Positions 48,134 to 56,908 of a stretch of DNA of 64,000 nucleotides are shown here, piece by piece. Position numbers and translations under genes: made by a program. The stretch comes from Pseudomonas vanderleydeniana (GTDB lineage: Bacteria > Pseudomonadota > Gammaproteobacteria > Pseudomonadales > Pseudomonadaceae). The first letter of the stretch is position 1, and each line of letters begins with the position of its first letter. A model generated the notes under the pieces. That model saw only the letters and a list, made by a program, of their open reading frames with translations, was not told the origin of the DNA and did no database searches. The stretch covers positions 2,654,001-2,718,000 of the forward strand of contig NZ_CP077093.1 in assembly GCF_014268755.2 (NCBI RefSeq), given 5' to 3'.

Positions 48134-49777
48134 ATGGCCAAGGCCGCCGATGTCGTTGTGCAATGCCTGGAAAACGAAGGTGTCGAGTATGTGTTCGGCA
48201 TTCCTGGCGAGGAAAACCTCGACCTGCTGGAGTCGCTGCGCAAGTCGCCGATCAAGCTGGTCCTGACCCGTCATGAACAGTCCGCCGGCTTCATGGCCGC
48301 CACCTATGGCCGCCTGACCGGCAAGACCGGCGTCAGCCTGTCGACCCTCGGCCCCGGTGCCACCAACCTGGTGACCGCCAGCGCCTACGCCTACCTGGGC
48401 GGCATGCCGATGATGATGATCACCGGCCAGAAGCCGATCAAGAAGTCCAAGCAGGGCCGGTTCCAGATCATCGACGTCTGCGGCATGATGGACCCGATCA
48501 CCAAGTACACCCACCAGTTCGCCTCGGCCGACAACATCCCGGCGCGCATGCGCGAAGCCTTCCGTCTGGCCGAGGAAGAGAAGCCGGGCGCCGTGCACCT
48601 GGAACTGCCGGAAGACATCGCCGCCGAGCAGACCGACTCGATGCCGATCCCGCCGAGCCTGCACCGCCGTCCGCTGGCCGAGCACAAGGCGGTCGAGGCC
48701 GCCGTCGAGAAACTGCAGAAGGCCCGCAGCCCGATCCTGGTGATCGGCGCCGGCGCCAACCGCAAGATGACCGCCAAGGTGCTCAAGCAACTGATCGACC
48801 AGACCGGCATCCCGTTCATCACCACCCAGATGGGCAAGGGCGTGGTCGACGAGCGTCACCCGCGCTTTCTCGGCAACGCCGCGCTGTCCTCCGGTGACTT
48901 CGTCCACCGCGCGGTCGAGGCCGCCGACCTGATCGTCAACATCGGTCACGACGTGATCGAGAAGCCGCCATTCTTCATGGTCCGTGGCGGTACCGAAGTC
49001 ATTCACATCAACTTCCGCTCCGCCGAAGTCGATGCGGTGTACTTCCCGCAGATCGAAGTGATCGGCGACATCGCCAACGCCGTCTGGCAGATCGGCGAAG
49101 CGCTGGGCGACAACCCGCACTGGGACTTCAGCCGCCTGATGGCGATCCGCGAGGCCAACGAAGCGCAGATCGCCGAAGGCGCCGACGACAACCGCTTCCC
49201 GGTCTACCCGCAGCGCCTGGTGGCCGATATCCGTCGCGTGCTGCCGTCCGAAGGCATCGTCGCGCTGGACAACGGCATCTACAAGATCTGGTTCGCCCGC
49301 AACTACAAGGCCCACAAGCCCAACACCGTTCTGCTGGACAACGCCCTGGCGACCATGGGCGCCGGCCTGCCGTCGGCGATGGCGGCGCACCTGGTGCACC
49401 CGGATCGCCCGGTGATTTCGGTCTGCGGCGACGGCGGCTTCATGATGAACAGCCAGGAGCTGGAGACCGCGGTACGCCTGGGCATGCACATCACCGTGGT
49501 GATCCTGCGTGACGACGGCTACGGCATGATCCGCTGGAAGCAGGCGAACATGGGCTTCACCGACTTCGGCCTGGACTACGGCAACCCGGACTTCGTCAAG
49601 TACGCCGAAGCCTATGGCGCCAACGGTCACCGCGTGGAAAGCGCCGAAGGCCTGCTGCCGCTGCTCGAGCACTGCATCAAGACCCCGGGCGTGCACGTGA
49701 TCGACTGCCCGATCGACTACTCGGAGAATGACTTCATTCTCAACAGCGAGCTCAAGCGTCGCGCCCTGCTGGTGTAA
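48134..49777 (+). CDS. Thiamine-diphosphate enzyme, acetolactate synthase large-subunit type
   Basis: A 547-residue ThDP-dependent enzyme. The activating Glu is E48 (TRHEQSAGFMA), LSTLGPGATNLVTASAYAYL follows, and the ThDP/Mg site is CGDGGFMMNSQELETA. It resembles catabolic acetolactate synthases (pyruvate to acetolactate) and lacks a small-subunit gene nearby. Related carboligases or 2-oxoacid decarboxylases are alternatives. Codon choice is stricter and GC higher than in the preceding genes, suggesting strong expression. It ends 19 bp before the convergent ATPase gene. Confidence 0.82.
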   Translation: MAKAADVVVQCLENEGVEYVFGIPGEENLDLLESLRKSPIKLVLTRHEQSAGFMAATYGRLTGKTGVSLSTLGPGATNLVTASAYAYLGGMPMMMITGQKPIKKSKQGRFQIIDVCGMMDPITKYTHQFASADNIPARMREAFRLAEEEKPGAVHLELPEDIAAEQTDSMPIPPSLHRRPLAEHKAVEAAVEKLQKARSPILVIGAGANRKMTAKVLKQLIDQTGIPFITTQMGKGVVDERHPRFLGNAALSSGDFVHRAVEAADLIVNIGHDVIEKPPFFMVRGGTEVIHINFRSAEVDAVYFPQIEVIGDIANAVWQIGEALGDNPHWDFSRLMAIREANEAQIAEGADDNRFPVYPQRLVADIRRVLPSEGIVALDNGIYKIWFARNYKAHKPNTVLLDNALATMGAGLPSAMAAHLVHPDRPVISVCGDGGFMMNSQELETAVRLGMHITVVILRDDGYGMIRWKQANMGFTDFGLDYGNPDFVKYAEAYGANGHRVESAEGLLPLLEHCIKTPGVHVIDCPIDYSENDFILNSELKRRALLV

Positions 49778-49796
49778 GCCCTGGCCCGGGCTGCAC

Positions 49797-50516
49797 TCAG
49801 ATCACGTGAGCCAGGTGCAGCTCGGTCAGCGCCCGGGCCTTGAGGTCGGCCAGCCGCGGATCGCGACGATCGCGCGGATGTGGCAGGTCGACCGCCAGGG
49901 CCTGGCGGATGCGACTGGGACGGTTATCCATCACCAGCACCCGGTCGCTGAGGTATAGCGCCTCGTCGACATCATGGGTGACCAGCAGCAGGGCAATGCC
50001 ATGCCGACGGGCCAGTTGCAGGAGCAAGTCCTGCAGCTTCATGCGGGTAAACGCGTCCACTGCGCTGAACGGCTCGTCGAGCAATAGCACCCGGGGTTTC
50101 GAATACAGCCCGCGGGCAATCGCCACCCGTTGCGCCATGCCGCCGGACAGTTGCTTGGGCAAGGCCTGGGCGAAGCCGGCCAGCCCGACTTCCTCAATCA
50201 GTTGCGCCACCCAGGCGTGGTCATAATGGTCGTCCTCGCTGAAACCGATGTTCTGTTCCACCGTCAGCCAGGGCATCAGGCGTGGTTCCTGGAAGACGAA
50301 GGCGATGGGCGAGGTCGTGTGTTTCAGCTCGCCTTCGAAGTCCTTTTCCAGCCCGGCTACGATCCGCAGCAATGTGCTTTTGCCACAGCCGCTGGGGCCC
50401 AGCAGGCTGACGGCCTCCCCGGCGTGCAGTTGCAGGCTGACCTGCCTGAGCACCGTGGTCTGGGCAAACGCCTTGCGTTCGACATGGAGGTCCAGCAGTG
50501 ATTCACGCATGTTCAT
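49797..50516 (-). CDS. ABC transporter ATPase, SsuB/TauB type
   Basis: A 239-residue nucleotide-binding protein. Walker A G40-PSGCGKST, Q-loop VFQEPRLMPWLTV, signature LSGGMAQRVAIARG and Walker B VLLLDEPFSAVDA match the nitrate/sulfonate/taurine group. The start at 50516 overlaps the permease stop by 4 bp; a second ATG at 50510 is possible. It powers uptake with the permease and binding protein upstream. A sigma-54-like promoter ahead of the operon suggests sulfonate import. Confidence 0.88.
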   Translation of the reverse strand: MNMRESLLDLHVERKAFAQTTVLRQVSLQLHAGEAVSLLGPSGCGKSTLLRIVAGLEKDFEGELKHTTSPIAFVFQEPRLMPWLTVEQNIGFSEDDHYDHAWVAQLIEEVGLAGFAQALPKQLSGGMAQRVAIARGLYSKPRVLLLDEPFSAVDAFTRMKLQDLLLQLARRHGIALLLVTHDVDEALYLSDRVLVMDNRPSRIRQALAVDLPHPRDRRDPRLADLKARALTELHLAHVI

Positions 50517-51352
50517 GACTCCCGATCCTGGCCGTTGAACGTGTCGCGCCAGGCCAGCAAACGTTTTTCCAGGCCGGCCAGCAGGCCGTCGCTGAGCTTG
50601 CCGAGCAGCGCCAGGACGATGATCGCCGCCAGCACGATATCCGGCCGCGAGGTTTCCCGGCCGTCGCTGAGCAGATAACCCAGGCCCTTGGTCGCGGCGA
50701 TCAGTTCGGCTGCTACGAGGAACATCCAGGCCAGGCTCATGCCGCTGCGCAGCCCGGTGAACAGGCCGGGCAGGGCGGCCGGCAGGAGGATGCGGCGCAC
50801 CAGCCGGTAGCGGCCGAAACCGAGCATCTGGCCGACTTCCACCAGCTTGCGATCGATGTTGCGGATTGCCGCGACGCCGTTGAGGTACACCGGGAAAAAT
50901 GCGCCGATGGCGATCAGGACGATTTTCGAGGTCTCGTCGATGCCCAGCCACAACAGCAGCAAGGGCACCCAGGCCAGGCTCGGGATCGAGCGCAGGCCGG
51001 CGAACGTCGGCTCCAGATAGGCCTCGGCTTCCCGGCTCAGGCCGACCCAGGCGGCGAACAGCAAGGCCAGGCCGGTACCGATGGCAAACCCGCTGAGCAC
51101 CCGCAGCAGGCTGGCACCGATGTGCTTCCACAGCGCCCCTTCACCGAGGTCGCGCAGGGTCAGGACGATATCGCTGGGTGCCGGCATCTGGTAGGCGGGC
51201 ACCCAGCCGAGGCGGACCACCACCTCCAGCAAGGCGATGATCAGCACCGGCAGCACCAGTCCCTTGAGCCGCCGTGGCCAGGCCGATGGGGTGTCGGCCG
51301 TCGGCGCAGGCGTGTTCAGGGTGGCAGGCAGGGCTTTGCTCTTGGCGTTCAT
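50513..51352 (-). CDS. ABC transporter permease, SsuC type
   Basis: A 279-residue inner-membrane permease with about six membrane segments. The EAA-type loop is visible in EVGQMLGFGRYRLVRRILLPAALPGLFTGLRSGMSLAWMFLVAAEL (two adjacent segments), typical of sulfonate, taurine and nitrate permeases. It sits 18 bp after the binding-protein gene and overlaps the ATPase gene. Confidence 0.88.
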   Translation of the reverse strand: MNAKSKALPATLNTPAPTADTPSAWPRRLKGLVLPVLIIALLEVVVRLGWVPAYQMPAPSDIVLTLRDLGEGALWKHIGASLLRVLSGFAIGTGLALLFAAWVGLSREAEAYLEPTFAGLRSIPSLAWVPLLLLWLGIDETSKIVLIAIGAFFPVYLNGVAAIRNIDRKLVEVGQMLGFGRYRLVRRILLPAALPGLFTGLRSGMSLAWMFLVAAELIAATKGLGYLLSDGRETSRPDIVLAAIIVLALLGKLSDGLLAGLEKRLLAWRDTFNGQDRES

Positions 51353-51370
51353 GGGCGCTCCAGGCGGCGG

Positions 51371-52363
51371 TTACTGGTGGGCGACCGCGACAGGGTTGAA
51401 ACGGCTGTCGATCAACTGATCGATCACCTGGTCGACGTTCACTCCGCGACGCACCAGTTCCTCGGACACCAGGATCGGTGCCGCTGCCTTCGAGGCCAGC
51501 AGGTCCTGCGGGCCGAGGCGGGGGTTCTTCAGGTCGGTGCGCGACAGTTGCAGCTTGGCGACATCCAGCGGCAGGCCGGACTCGCTGGCCAGCAGAGCGG
51601 CCAGTTCGTCCGGGTTCTTCAGGGCCCACTCACGGGCCTTTTCGTAGGCACCGAGCACGGTCTCGATGGTTTGCGGGTGTTCCTGGGCGAACTGCTCGGT
51701 AACGCTGATCACCCCGTAGCTGTTGAAGTCGGGGTTGCGGTAGAGCAGGCGCGAACCGGCCTGGATCTCGCTGGCGGCCATGTGTGGATCGAGCCCGGCC
51801 CAAGCGTCGACGTCGCCTTTTTCCAGGGCGGTGCGCCCATCCGGGTGCTGCAGGTGCACCAGCTCCACGTCGTTCTTGCCCAGGCCGGCCTGCTGCAGGG
51901 CGCGCAGGGTGAACAGGTAGGGGTCGGTGCCCTTGGTGGCGGCGATCTTCCTGCCCTTGAGGTCGGCGAGGCTCTTGTAGGGCGAGTCCTTGCGCACCAG
52001 CAGCGCGGTCCATTCGGCACGGCTGTAGACATACACCGACTTGATCGGACTGCCGTTGGCCCGGCTGAGCACGGCGGCAAGGCTGGCGGAGGAGCCGAAG
52101 TCGACGCCGCCGCTATTGAGGTATTCCAGGGAACGGTTGCTGCCCTGGCTCAGGACCCAGGTGACCCGGGTCTGGGGCAAGGCTTTTTCCAGCCAGCCGA
52201 AATGCCGCAGGGCCAGGCTGACCGGCGAGTAATAGGCATAGTCCAGCTTGACCTCGGCCGGAGCGGTTTCGGCGGCCTGGGCCCATGGTTGCAGGCCGAG
52301 TACCAGCGCCGTGGTGGCGGCCAGCAGGCGGGCGGCCCGGGTGATCGGGTTGAGGGATTTCAT
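51371..52363 (-). CDS. Periplasmic aliphatic-sulfonate-type binding protein (SsuA-like)
   Basis: A 330-residue precursor. The ATG at 52363 has CTGGAG upstream; the signal peptide is about 1-30 (LLAATTALVLGLQPWAQA). The mature part shows SGGVDFGSSASLAAVLSRANG, LVRKDSPYKSLADLKGRKIAATKGTDPYLFTLRAL and GDVDAWAGLDPHMAASEIQAG, the pattern of SsuA-family proteins that bind alkanesulfonates or related oxyanion-bearing solutes. First gene of its operon, about 70 nt after the predicted start at a sigma-54-like promoter. Confidence 0.86.
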   Translation of the reverse strand: MKSLNPITRAARLLAATTALVLGLQPWAQAAETAPAEVKLDYAYYSPVSLALRHFGWLEKALPQTRVTWVLSQGSNRSLEYLNSGGVDFGSSASLAAVLSRANGSPIKSVYVYSRAEWTALLVRKDSPYKSLADLKGRKIAATKGTDPYLFTLRALQQAGLGKNDVELVHLQHPDGRTALEKGDVDAWAGLDPHMAASEIQAGSRLLYRNPDFNSYGVISVTEQFAQEHPQTIETVLGAYEKAREWALKNPDELAALLASESGLPLDVAKLQLSRTDLKNPRLGPQDLLASKAAAPILVSEELVRRGVNVDQVIDQLIDSRFNPVAVAHQ

Positions 52364-52445
52364 CGGATGCTCCAGGGAGAGGGACTGCAAGGCTTATTCT
52401 TAATTAAACAGTCACGGTGCTGGTGAGCTGCTTAAAAGGAATAAT

Positions 52446-52460
52446 GCAGGCTCTGTGCCA
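52446..52460 (-). promoter_or_regulatory. Probable sigma-54 (-24/-12) promoter for the SsuABC-like operon
   Basis: The minus strand reads TGGCACAGAGCCTGC: perfect -24 half, correct GG-N10-GC spacing and one change in the -12 half (CTGC for TTGC). A 16-bp palindrome TGTTGCTCCAGCAACA lies about 200 bp upstream at 52660-52675 and could be an activator site. Confidence 0.65.
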
Positions 52461-52478
52461 GTTGTGGGCGAGGCTTTC

Positions 52479-52587
52479 GGGCCTCTTCGCGGGCAAGCCA
52501 CGCTCCTACGGATTTTGTGTCGTACATAACGGGTGCATCCGATCAAAACCTGTAGGAGCGTGGCTTGCCCGCGAAGAGATCCCACAG
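52479..52587. repeat. REPIN (inverted REP pair)
   Basis: Cttcgcgggcaagccacgct and its inverse agcgtggcttgcccgcgaag are about 40 bp apart in the 401-bp gap between divergent operons. The rest of the gap holds the sigma-54-like promoter and a short palindrome. Confidence 0.85.
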
Positions 52588-52764
52588 CCTTGCGCCAAAC
52601 CATGGAATCCCCCTCAGGAGGGGCGCCGCTGTTCGTTTGCAGGCACTCTGTTGAATCGCTGTTGCTCCAGCAACATGACAAACATGTTTCAAAAAGTGTT
52701 GCTGCTGGCCGTTTTGACCCGGCATGCTGACGGGCTTGTTCCTTCGCGCGAAGATCCGTCCTCC

Positions 52765-53901
52765 ATGTCCACCGTGGCCGCCCACTCGACCGATTCCGCC
52801 TCCCGCCGTGCCGCGACAGTCCTGGCGTTGTGCCTACCCAGCGACGTTCTGTTGTACCTGCTGCTGCCGCTGAACACCCAGGCCTTCGGCGTGACCCTGG
52901 CCCAGGCCGGCGTATTGCTGGCGGCGAACCGCCTGGTGCGGATCTTCGGCTACGGTTACGTGCTGCGCTACTACGCCCGCCAGGGCGACCGTGCGACGCT
53001 GATGCTGGCCGCGGCGGTCAGTGCCCTGTGCGCGCTGGGCAACTCGCTGATCTCGGGGTTCTTCTGGTTGCTGCTGTTGCGCCTGGGCTGGGGGCTGTCG
53101 TTTGCCGCGCTGAACCTGTCGACGCAGGTGTTGGCGACCCTCGAACCCGCCGGTGCCGCTCGCCGGGCCGGGCGCTCGCGCGGGATCATCGCCATCGGCC
53201 CGATGATCGCCCTGGCCCTGGGCGGCTGGTTGAGCCTGCAGATCGGGCCGCGACTGATTTTCCTGCTGCTGTGCGCCGCCTCGCTGGCCGGCCTGTGGGT
53301 GGCGCGCGGCCTGCCGAGCCAGGGGCACGAGCTGGCGGCACCGGCCGGGCGGCGCTTCAAGTGGCCCGACAGCGTGGCGGTCTGGTCCTTCGTCGAGGGT
53401 GTGGCGCTGGACGGCCTGTTCATCTTCGGCCTGTCGCTGCAGGCCAGCGCCGTGTTGGGGGGGAATGCGGTCATCATCGCCGGGGTGCTGATGGCCTTGC
53501 GATACGTCTCGGAAATGTTTCTCAGCCCCCTCGGTGGGCGAGTGGCCGACCGCTATGGCGTGGTGCGCATGCTGTTGCTGTTCTCGATCCTCAGTGGCCT
53601 GGCCCTGGCGGCGTTCGGCAGCCACTGGCTGATTCTCGGGGCCGGGTCGGTGCTGGTCCTGCGGGCGCTGCAACTGCCGCTGGTGGTGACCCTGGTGGCC
53701 GAGCGCAATCCTGGTGCCGGGCGGGTCCAGGCCCTGGCCTCGAATGCGGTGTGGCGTGACATCGGTGCCGGTGTTGGCCCGTTGCTGGCGGGGGTGTTGC
53801 TCCCGGTTGCCTCGGCTAGTTGGGTCTATTCCCTGGCTGGCCTGGCGATTGCCCTCAGTGCGCTGGCCTGTGCGGTCCGTGGCGAGCGAACCTTGCAGTG
53901 A
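52765..53901 (+). CDS. MFS transporter
   Basis: A 378-residue protein with 11-12 hydrophobic segments. The ATG at 52765 (MSTVAAHSTDSAS) was chosen as nearest to the first membrane segment; an in-frame ATG at 52678 would add 29 polar residues, and neither has a strong ribosome site. Motif A-like GGRVADRYGVVRM lies between the two halves. It is divergent from the SsuA-like gene. Substrate unknown; export of a small metabolite is as likely as uptake. Confidence 0.82.
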   Translation: MSTVAAHSTDSASRRAATVLALCLPSDVLLYLLLPLNTQAFGVTLAQAGVLLAANRLVRIFGYGYVLRYYARQGDRATLMLAAAVSALCALGNSLISGFFWLLLLRLGWGLSFAALNLSTQVLATLEPAGAARRAGRSRGIIAIGPMIALALGGWLSLQIGPRLIFLLLCAASLAGLWVARGLPSQGHELAAPAGRRFKWPDSVAVWSFVEGVALDGLFIFGLSLQASAVLGGNAVIIAGVLMALRYVSEMFLSPLGGRVADRYGVVRMLLLFSILSGLALAAFGSHWLILGAGSVLVLRALQLPLVVTLVAERNPGAGRVQALASNAVWRDIGAGVGPLLAGVLLPVASASWVYSLAGLAIALSALACAVRGERTLQ

Positions 53902-53922
53902 ACAGGTCCGGTGGTGACCAAA

Positions 53923-54234
53923 TCTGGTGGTGAGCGGGCTTGCCCGCGTTCGGCTGCAAGGCGGCCGTAGAGCCAGTATTCCCGGTGTGACTGACTGATT
54001 GCGTCAGGCGGTTTGGGAGCGCTCTGCGCTCCAGCGGGGGGCAAGCCCCCTCGCCACAGGGTATTTGGAAAGGTCGAGCATTGGGGGTGATCAACTCTGG
54101 TGGCGAGCGGGCTTGCCCGCGTTCGGCTGCAAGGCAGCCGTAAAGCCAGTATTCCCGGTGTGACTGACTGATTGCGTCAGGCGGTTGGGGAGCGCCTTGC
54201 ACTCCAACGGGGGCAAACCCCCTCGCCACAGGGT
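53923..54234. repeat. Two 140-bp direct repeats carrying REP-like ends
   Basis: Copies at 53923-54062 and 54096-54234 agree almost throughout. Each opens with a REP-like gagcgggcttgcccgc and closes with gggcaagccccctcgccaca, with a shared centre ccagtattcccggtgtgact. They fill the 393-bp gap between the MFS and LysR genes. No gene is seen there. Confidence 0.85.
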
Positions 54235-54294
54235 GTTGCAAGTGGTGCAATCGAATGCTTGATGATTGCGCAAGCCGCTGGTTATGCTCAGTCC

Positions 54295-55203
54295 ATGCAA
54301 ATACCTGATCTGAACCTGCTGATCGCCCTCGATATCCTGCTCGAAGAGGGCTCGGTCACCGGCGCCGCCCGGCGCATGAATCTCAGTGCGCCGGCCATGA
54401 GCCGCACGCTGACACGCATCCGTGAAGCCCTCAATGACCCGATCCTGGTACGGTCCGGCCGTGGCCTGGCGCCAACCCCGCGAGCCCTGGAGCTGCGCGA
54501 GCAGGTGCGCGGCGTGGTGGAGCTGGCCCATGGCGTCTTCGCCCCCGGCCAGGAAACCGATCTCACGATGCTTGAGCGGACCTTCAGCGTGCGTGCCAAC
54601 GACATGTTCTTCGGCGCCTTCGGCAACCAGCTGCTCGAACGGCTGGCCCGGGACATGCCCAATGCCACGCTGCGCATGGTGCCGGAGGGCGACATCGACG
54701 ACGATGCGCTCAACGAGGGCCGTATCGACCTGGCGGTCTGCGCCACTCGCAAGTTCGGCGCCGATATCAAGGTGCAGCGGCTGTTCAACAGCTCGCTGAT
54801 CGGCATCGCCCGGGAAGGCCATCCGTTGTTCGACGAGGAGCTGGATGCCGAACGTTTCGCCAGCTTCGACCACATCAGCGTATCGCGCCGTGGCCGGGCC
54901 CGCGGGCCGATCGACACGCTGCTGGCCGAATTGAACCTGCAGCGGCGGATTTCCCTGGTGCTGCCGACCTTCCATGCGGCGATGTTCGCCGTGGCCGGTT
55001 CCGACCTGATCCTGCCATCGATTCCGCGGCCGATGGTGCGCAATCTCATGGGCCTGGGCTTGCGCCTGCGCACCTTCGAACTGCCAGTGCCGGTGGAAAC
55101 CATCGTCATGGTCCAGGCCTGGCATCCACGGCTGGACAACGACCATGCGCACCGCTGGTTGCGCCGCAGCCTGAAGGACATGTGTGACGGTACCCTGGAT
55201 TGA
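54295..55203 (+). CDS. LysR-type regulator of the adjoining efflux operon
   Basis: A 302-residue LysR protein. The winged helix is GSVTGAARRMNLSAPAMSRTLTRIREALNDPIL, and the effector domain resembles the NodD/LeuO/NahR branch (LTMLERTFSVRANDMFFGAFGNQLL). It precedes the EmrB-like gene on the same strand by 139 bp; the gap contains an AT-rich stretch (ttatttatcaatttttatag) suited to a promoter. It probably controls the three efflux genes in response to an aromatic or toxic compound. Confidence 0.86.
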   Translation: MQIPDLNLLIALDILLEEGSVTGAARRMNLSAPAMSRTLTRIREALNDPILVRSGRGLAPTPRALELREQVRGVVELAHGVFAPGQETDLTMLERTFSVRANDMFFGAFGNQLLERLARDMPNATLRMVPEGDIDDDALNEGRIDLAVCATRKFGADIKVQRLFNSSLIGIAREGHPLFDEELDAERFASFDHISVSRRGRARGPIDTLLAELNLQRRISLVLPTFHAAMFAVAGSDLILPSIPRPMVRNLMGLGLRLRTFELPVPVETIVMVQAWHPRLDNDHAHRWLRRSLKDMCDGTLD

Positions 55204-55304
55204 TGGTTGCGTTCGGTGCAATCCAGATGTAGTTATTTATCAATTTTTATAGATCAACTCGCTGCATAGACTCGGGTTTCCCAGTGAAACCGGAGTTTCC
55301 CACG

Positions 55305-55346
55305 ATGTACCTTCTCTCCGAGCCCGCCGGGGCTGTCGGCTCATGA
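55305..55346 (+). CDS. Possible 13-residue leader peptide overlapping the EmrB-like gene
   Basis: ATG at 55305 with CGGAG about 9 nt upstream opens a short frame, MYLLSEPAGAVGS, whose TGA (55344-55346) overlaps the ATG of the efflux gene (ATGA). The efflux gene itself lacks a good ribosome site, so translation may reach it through this frame. It could be a simple coupling device or a drug-sensing leader. Chance occurrence cannot be excluded. Confidence 0.45.
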   Translation: MYLLSEPAGAVGS

Positions 55347-56884
55347 CGGCCCTGCAAACCAGCCTGCCGCTGGCGGCTGCGGCCAAACCCGCAGCGGCCG
55401 CCCCACCGTTTGGCCTGCGCATAGGTATCGGCCTGGTCGGCGTGTTGTTGGCAGTACTGGCCTCGGGCTTCAACGAAAACGTGACCAAGGTGGCGATGGC
55501 CGATATCCGCGGCGCCATGGGCCTGAGCCATGACCAGGGTACCTGGCTGATTGCGGCCTACGCTGCGCTGTCGGTCAGTGCCATGGCCTTCGCTCCCTGG
55601 TGCGCCGCGACCTTTTCCCTGCGTCGCTTCACCCTCTGTGCCATCGGCACTCTGATTACCCTGGCGCTGCTGGCGCCATTTGCGCCGAACGTCCAGGTGC
55701 TGATGCTGATCCGCGTAGTCCAGGGCTTCGCCGGCGGTGCCTTGCCACCGATGCTGATGTCGGTGGCGCTGCGTTTCCTGCCGCCGGGCATCAAGCTCTA
55801 CGGTCTGGGCGGCTATGCCCTGACCGCGACCTTCGGCCCCAGCTTTGGTACGCCGCTGGCCGCCTGGTGGGTCGAGTACGCGGGCTGGCACTGGGCGTTC
55901 TGGCAGGTGATTCCGTTGGGGCTGGTAGCCATGGCCTGCGTAGCCTGGGGCATGCCGCAGGACCCGTTGCGCCTGGAGCGTTTCCGCCAGTTCGACTGGC
56001 GCGGGCTGCTGCTGGGTTTCCCCGGCCTGGTGATGCTGGCGCTCGGGCTGCAGCAGGGCGAGCGCCTGGGCTGGTTCGATGCACAGCTCATCCGTGTGTT
56101 GGTGGGTGGAGGCCTGCTGTTGCTGGTGCTGTTCTTCATCAACGAGTGGTCGCATCCGTTGCCGTTCTTCAAGTTGCAGATGCTTGGCATCCGCAACCTG
56201 ACCCACGCGCTGATCACCCTCGGCGGCGTGCTGTTCGTGTTGCTGGCGGTGATCATGATCCCGTCCAGCTACCTGGCCCAGGTCCAGGGCTACCGTCCCT
56301 TGCAGACCGCACCGGTGTTGCTCTGGGTCGCGCTGCCGCAGTTGCTGGCGCTGCCGCTGGTGGTCGCGCTGTGCAACAACCGGGTGGTCGACTGTCGCTG
56401 GGTACTGGCTACCGGGTTGTTCCTGCTGGCGCTGGCCTGCGTGATCGGCTCCCGGCTCACCGTGGCCTGGAACCGCGAGAATTTCTACCTGTTGCAGGCC
56501 ATCCAGATCATTGCCCAGCCGATGGCGGTGATTCCCTTGCTGATGCTCTCTACCGGCAGCATCACCCCGGCGGACGGGCCGTTCGCCTCGGCCTGGTTCA
56601 ACACCATCAAGGGCTTTGCCGCCGTGGCGGCGGGCAGCGTGCTGGAAACCCTGACGATCCACCGCGAGCACTTCCATTCCAGCCACCTGGTCGATCGCCT
56701 GGGCAGCATGCCCTGGCTGGCGGACTCGGTGGCGCCCGGGCAACTGGCCCGGCGGCTGCACGAGCAGGTGGTAACCCTGACCTCGGCCGACCTCTACCTG
56801 TGCATGGCGGGCCTGGCCATCGCACTGATCCTGTTGATCCCGATCCTGCCGACGCGCATCTACCCACCCCGCGCCGTGGCCTGA
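55343..56884 (+). CDS. DHA2-family drug:proton antiporter (EmrB-like)
   Basis: A 513-residue inner-membrane protein with 14 predicted membrane segments. Characteristic parts are GFNENVTKVAMADIRGAMGLSHDQGTWLIAAYA and QGFAGGALPPMLMSVALRFLPPG. It exports toxic compounds through a tripartite complex with the adaptor and outer-membrane protein encoded next. ATG at 55343, overlapping the stop of a 13-codon leader frame. The adaptor gene starts 24 bp downstream. Substrates unknown. Confidence 0.88.
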   Translation: MTALQTSLPLAAAAKPAAAAPPFGLRIGIGLVGVLLAVLASGFNENVTKVAMADIRGAMGLSHDQGTWLIAAYAALSVSAMAFAPWCAATFSLRRFTLCAIGTLITLALLAPFAPNVQVLMLIRVVQGFAGGALPPMLMSVALRFLPPGIKLYGLGGYALTATFGPSFGTPLAAWWVEYAGWHWAFWQVIPLGLVAMACVAWGMPQDPLRLERFRQFDWRGLLLGFPGLVMLALGLQQGERLGWFDAQLIRVLVGGGLLLLVLFFINEWSHPLPFFKLQMLGIRNLTHALITLGGVLFVLLAVIMIPSSYLAQVQGYRPLQTAPVLLWVALPQLLALPLVVALCNNRVVDCRWVLATGLFLLALACVIGSRLTVAWNRENFYLLQAIQIIAQPMAVIPLLMLSTGSITPADGPFASAWFNTIKGFAAVAAGSVLETLTIHREHFHSSHLVDRLGSMPWLADSVAPGQLARRLHEQVVTLTSADLYLCMAGLAIALILLIPILPTRIYPPRAVA

Positions 56885-56908
56885 TCTCCCTCTCCCTGGA
56901 CAATCACC

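Noticed and set aside
48131..49696. A 521-codon minus-strand frame opposite the ThDP enzyme, and similar long frames at 41544-43130 and 1390-2709
   Set aside because: All mirror strongly supported genes and give His/Gln/Val-rich products without recognisable motifs; they follow from codon bias.
55239..55254. NodD-type box (ATC-N9-GAT) before the efflux operon
   Set aside because: The spacing between ATC and GAT is 10, not 9, and the region is simply AT-rich; not enough for a LysR site claim.
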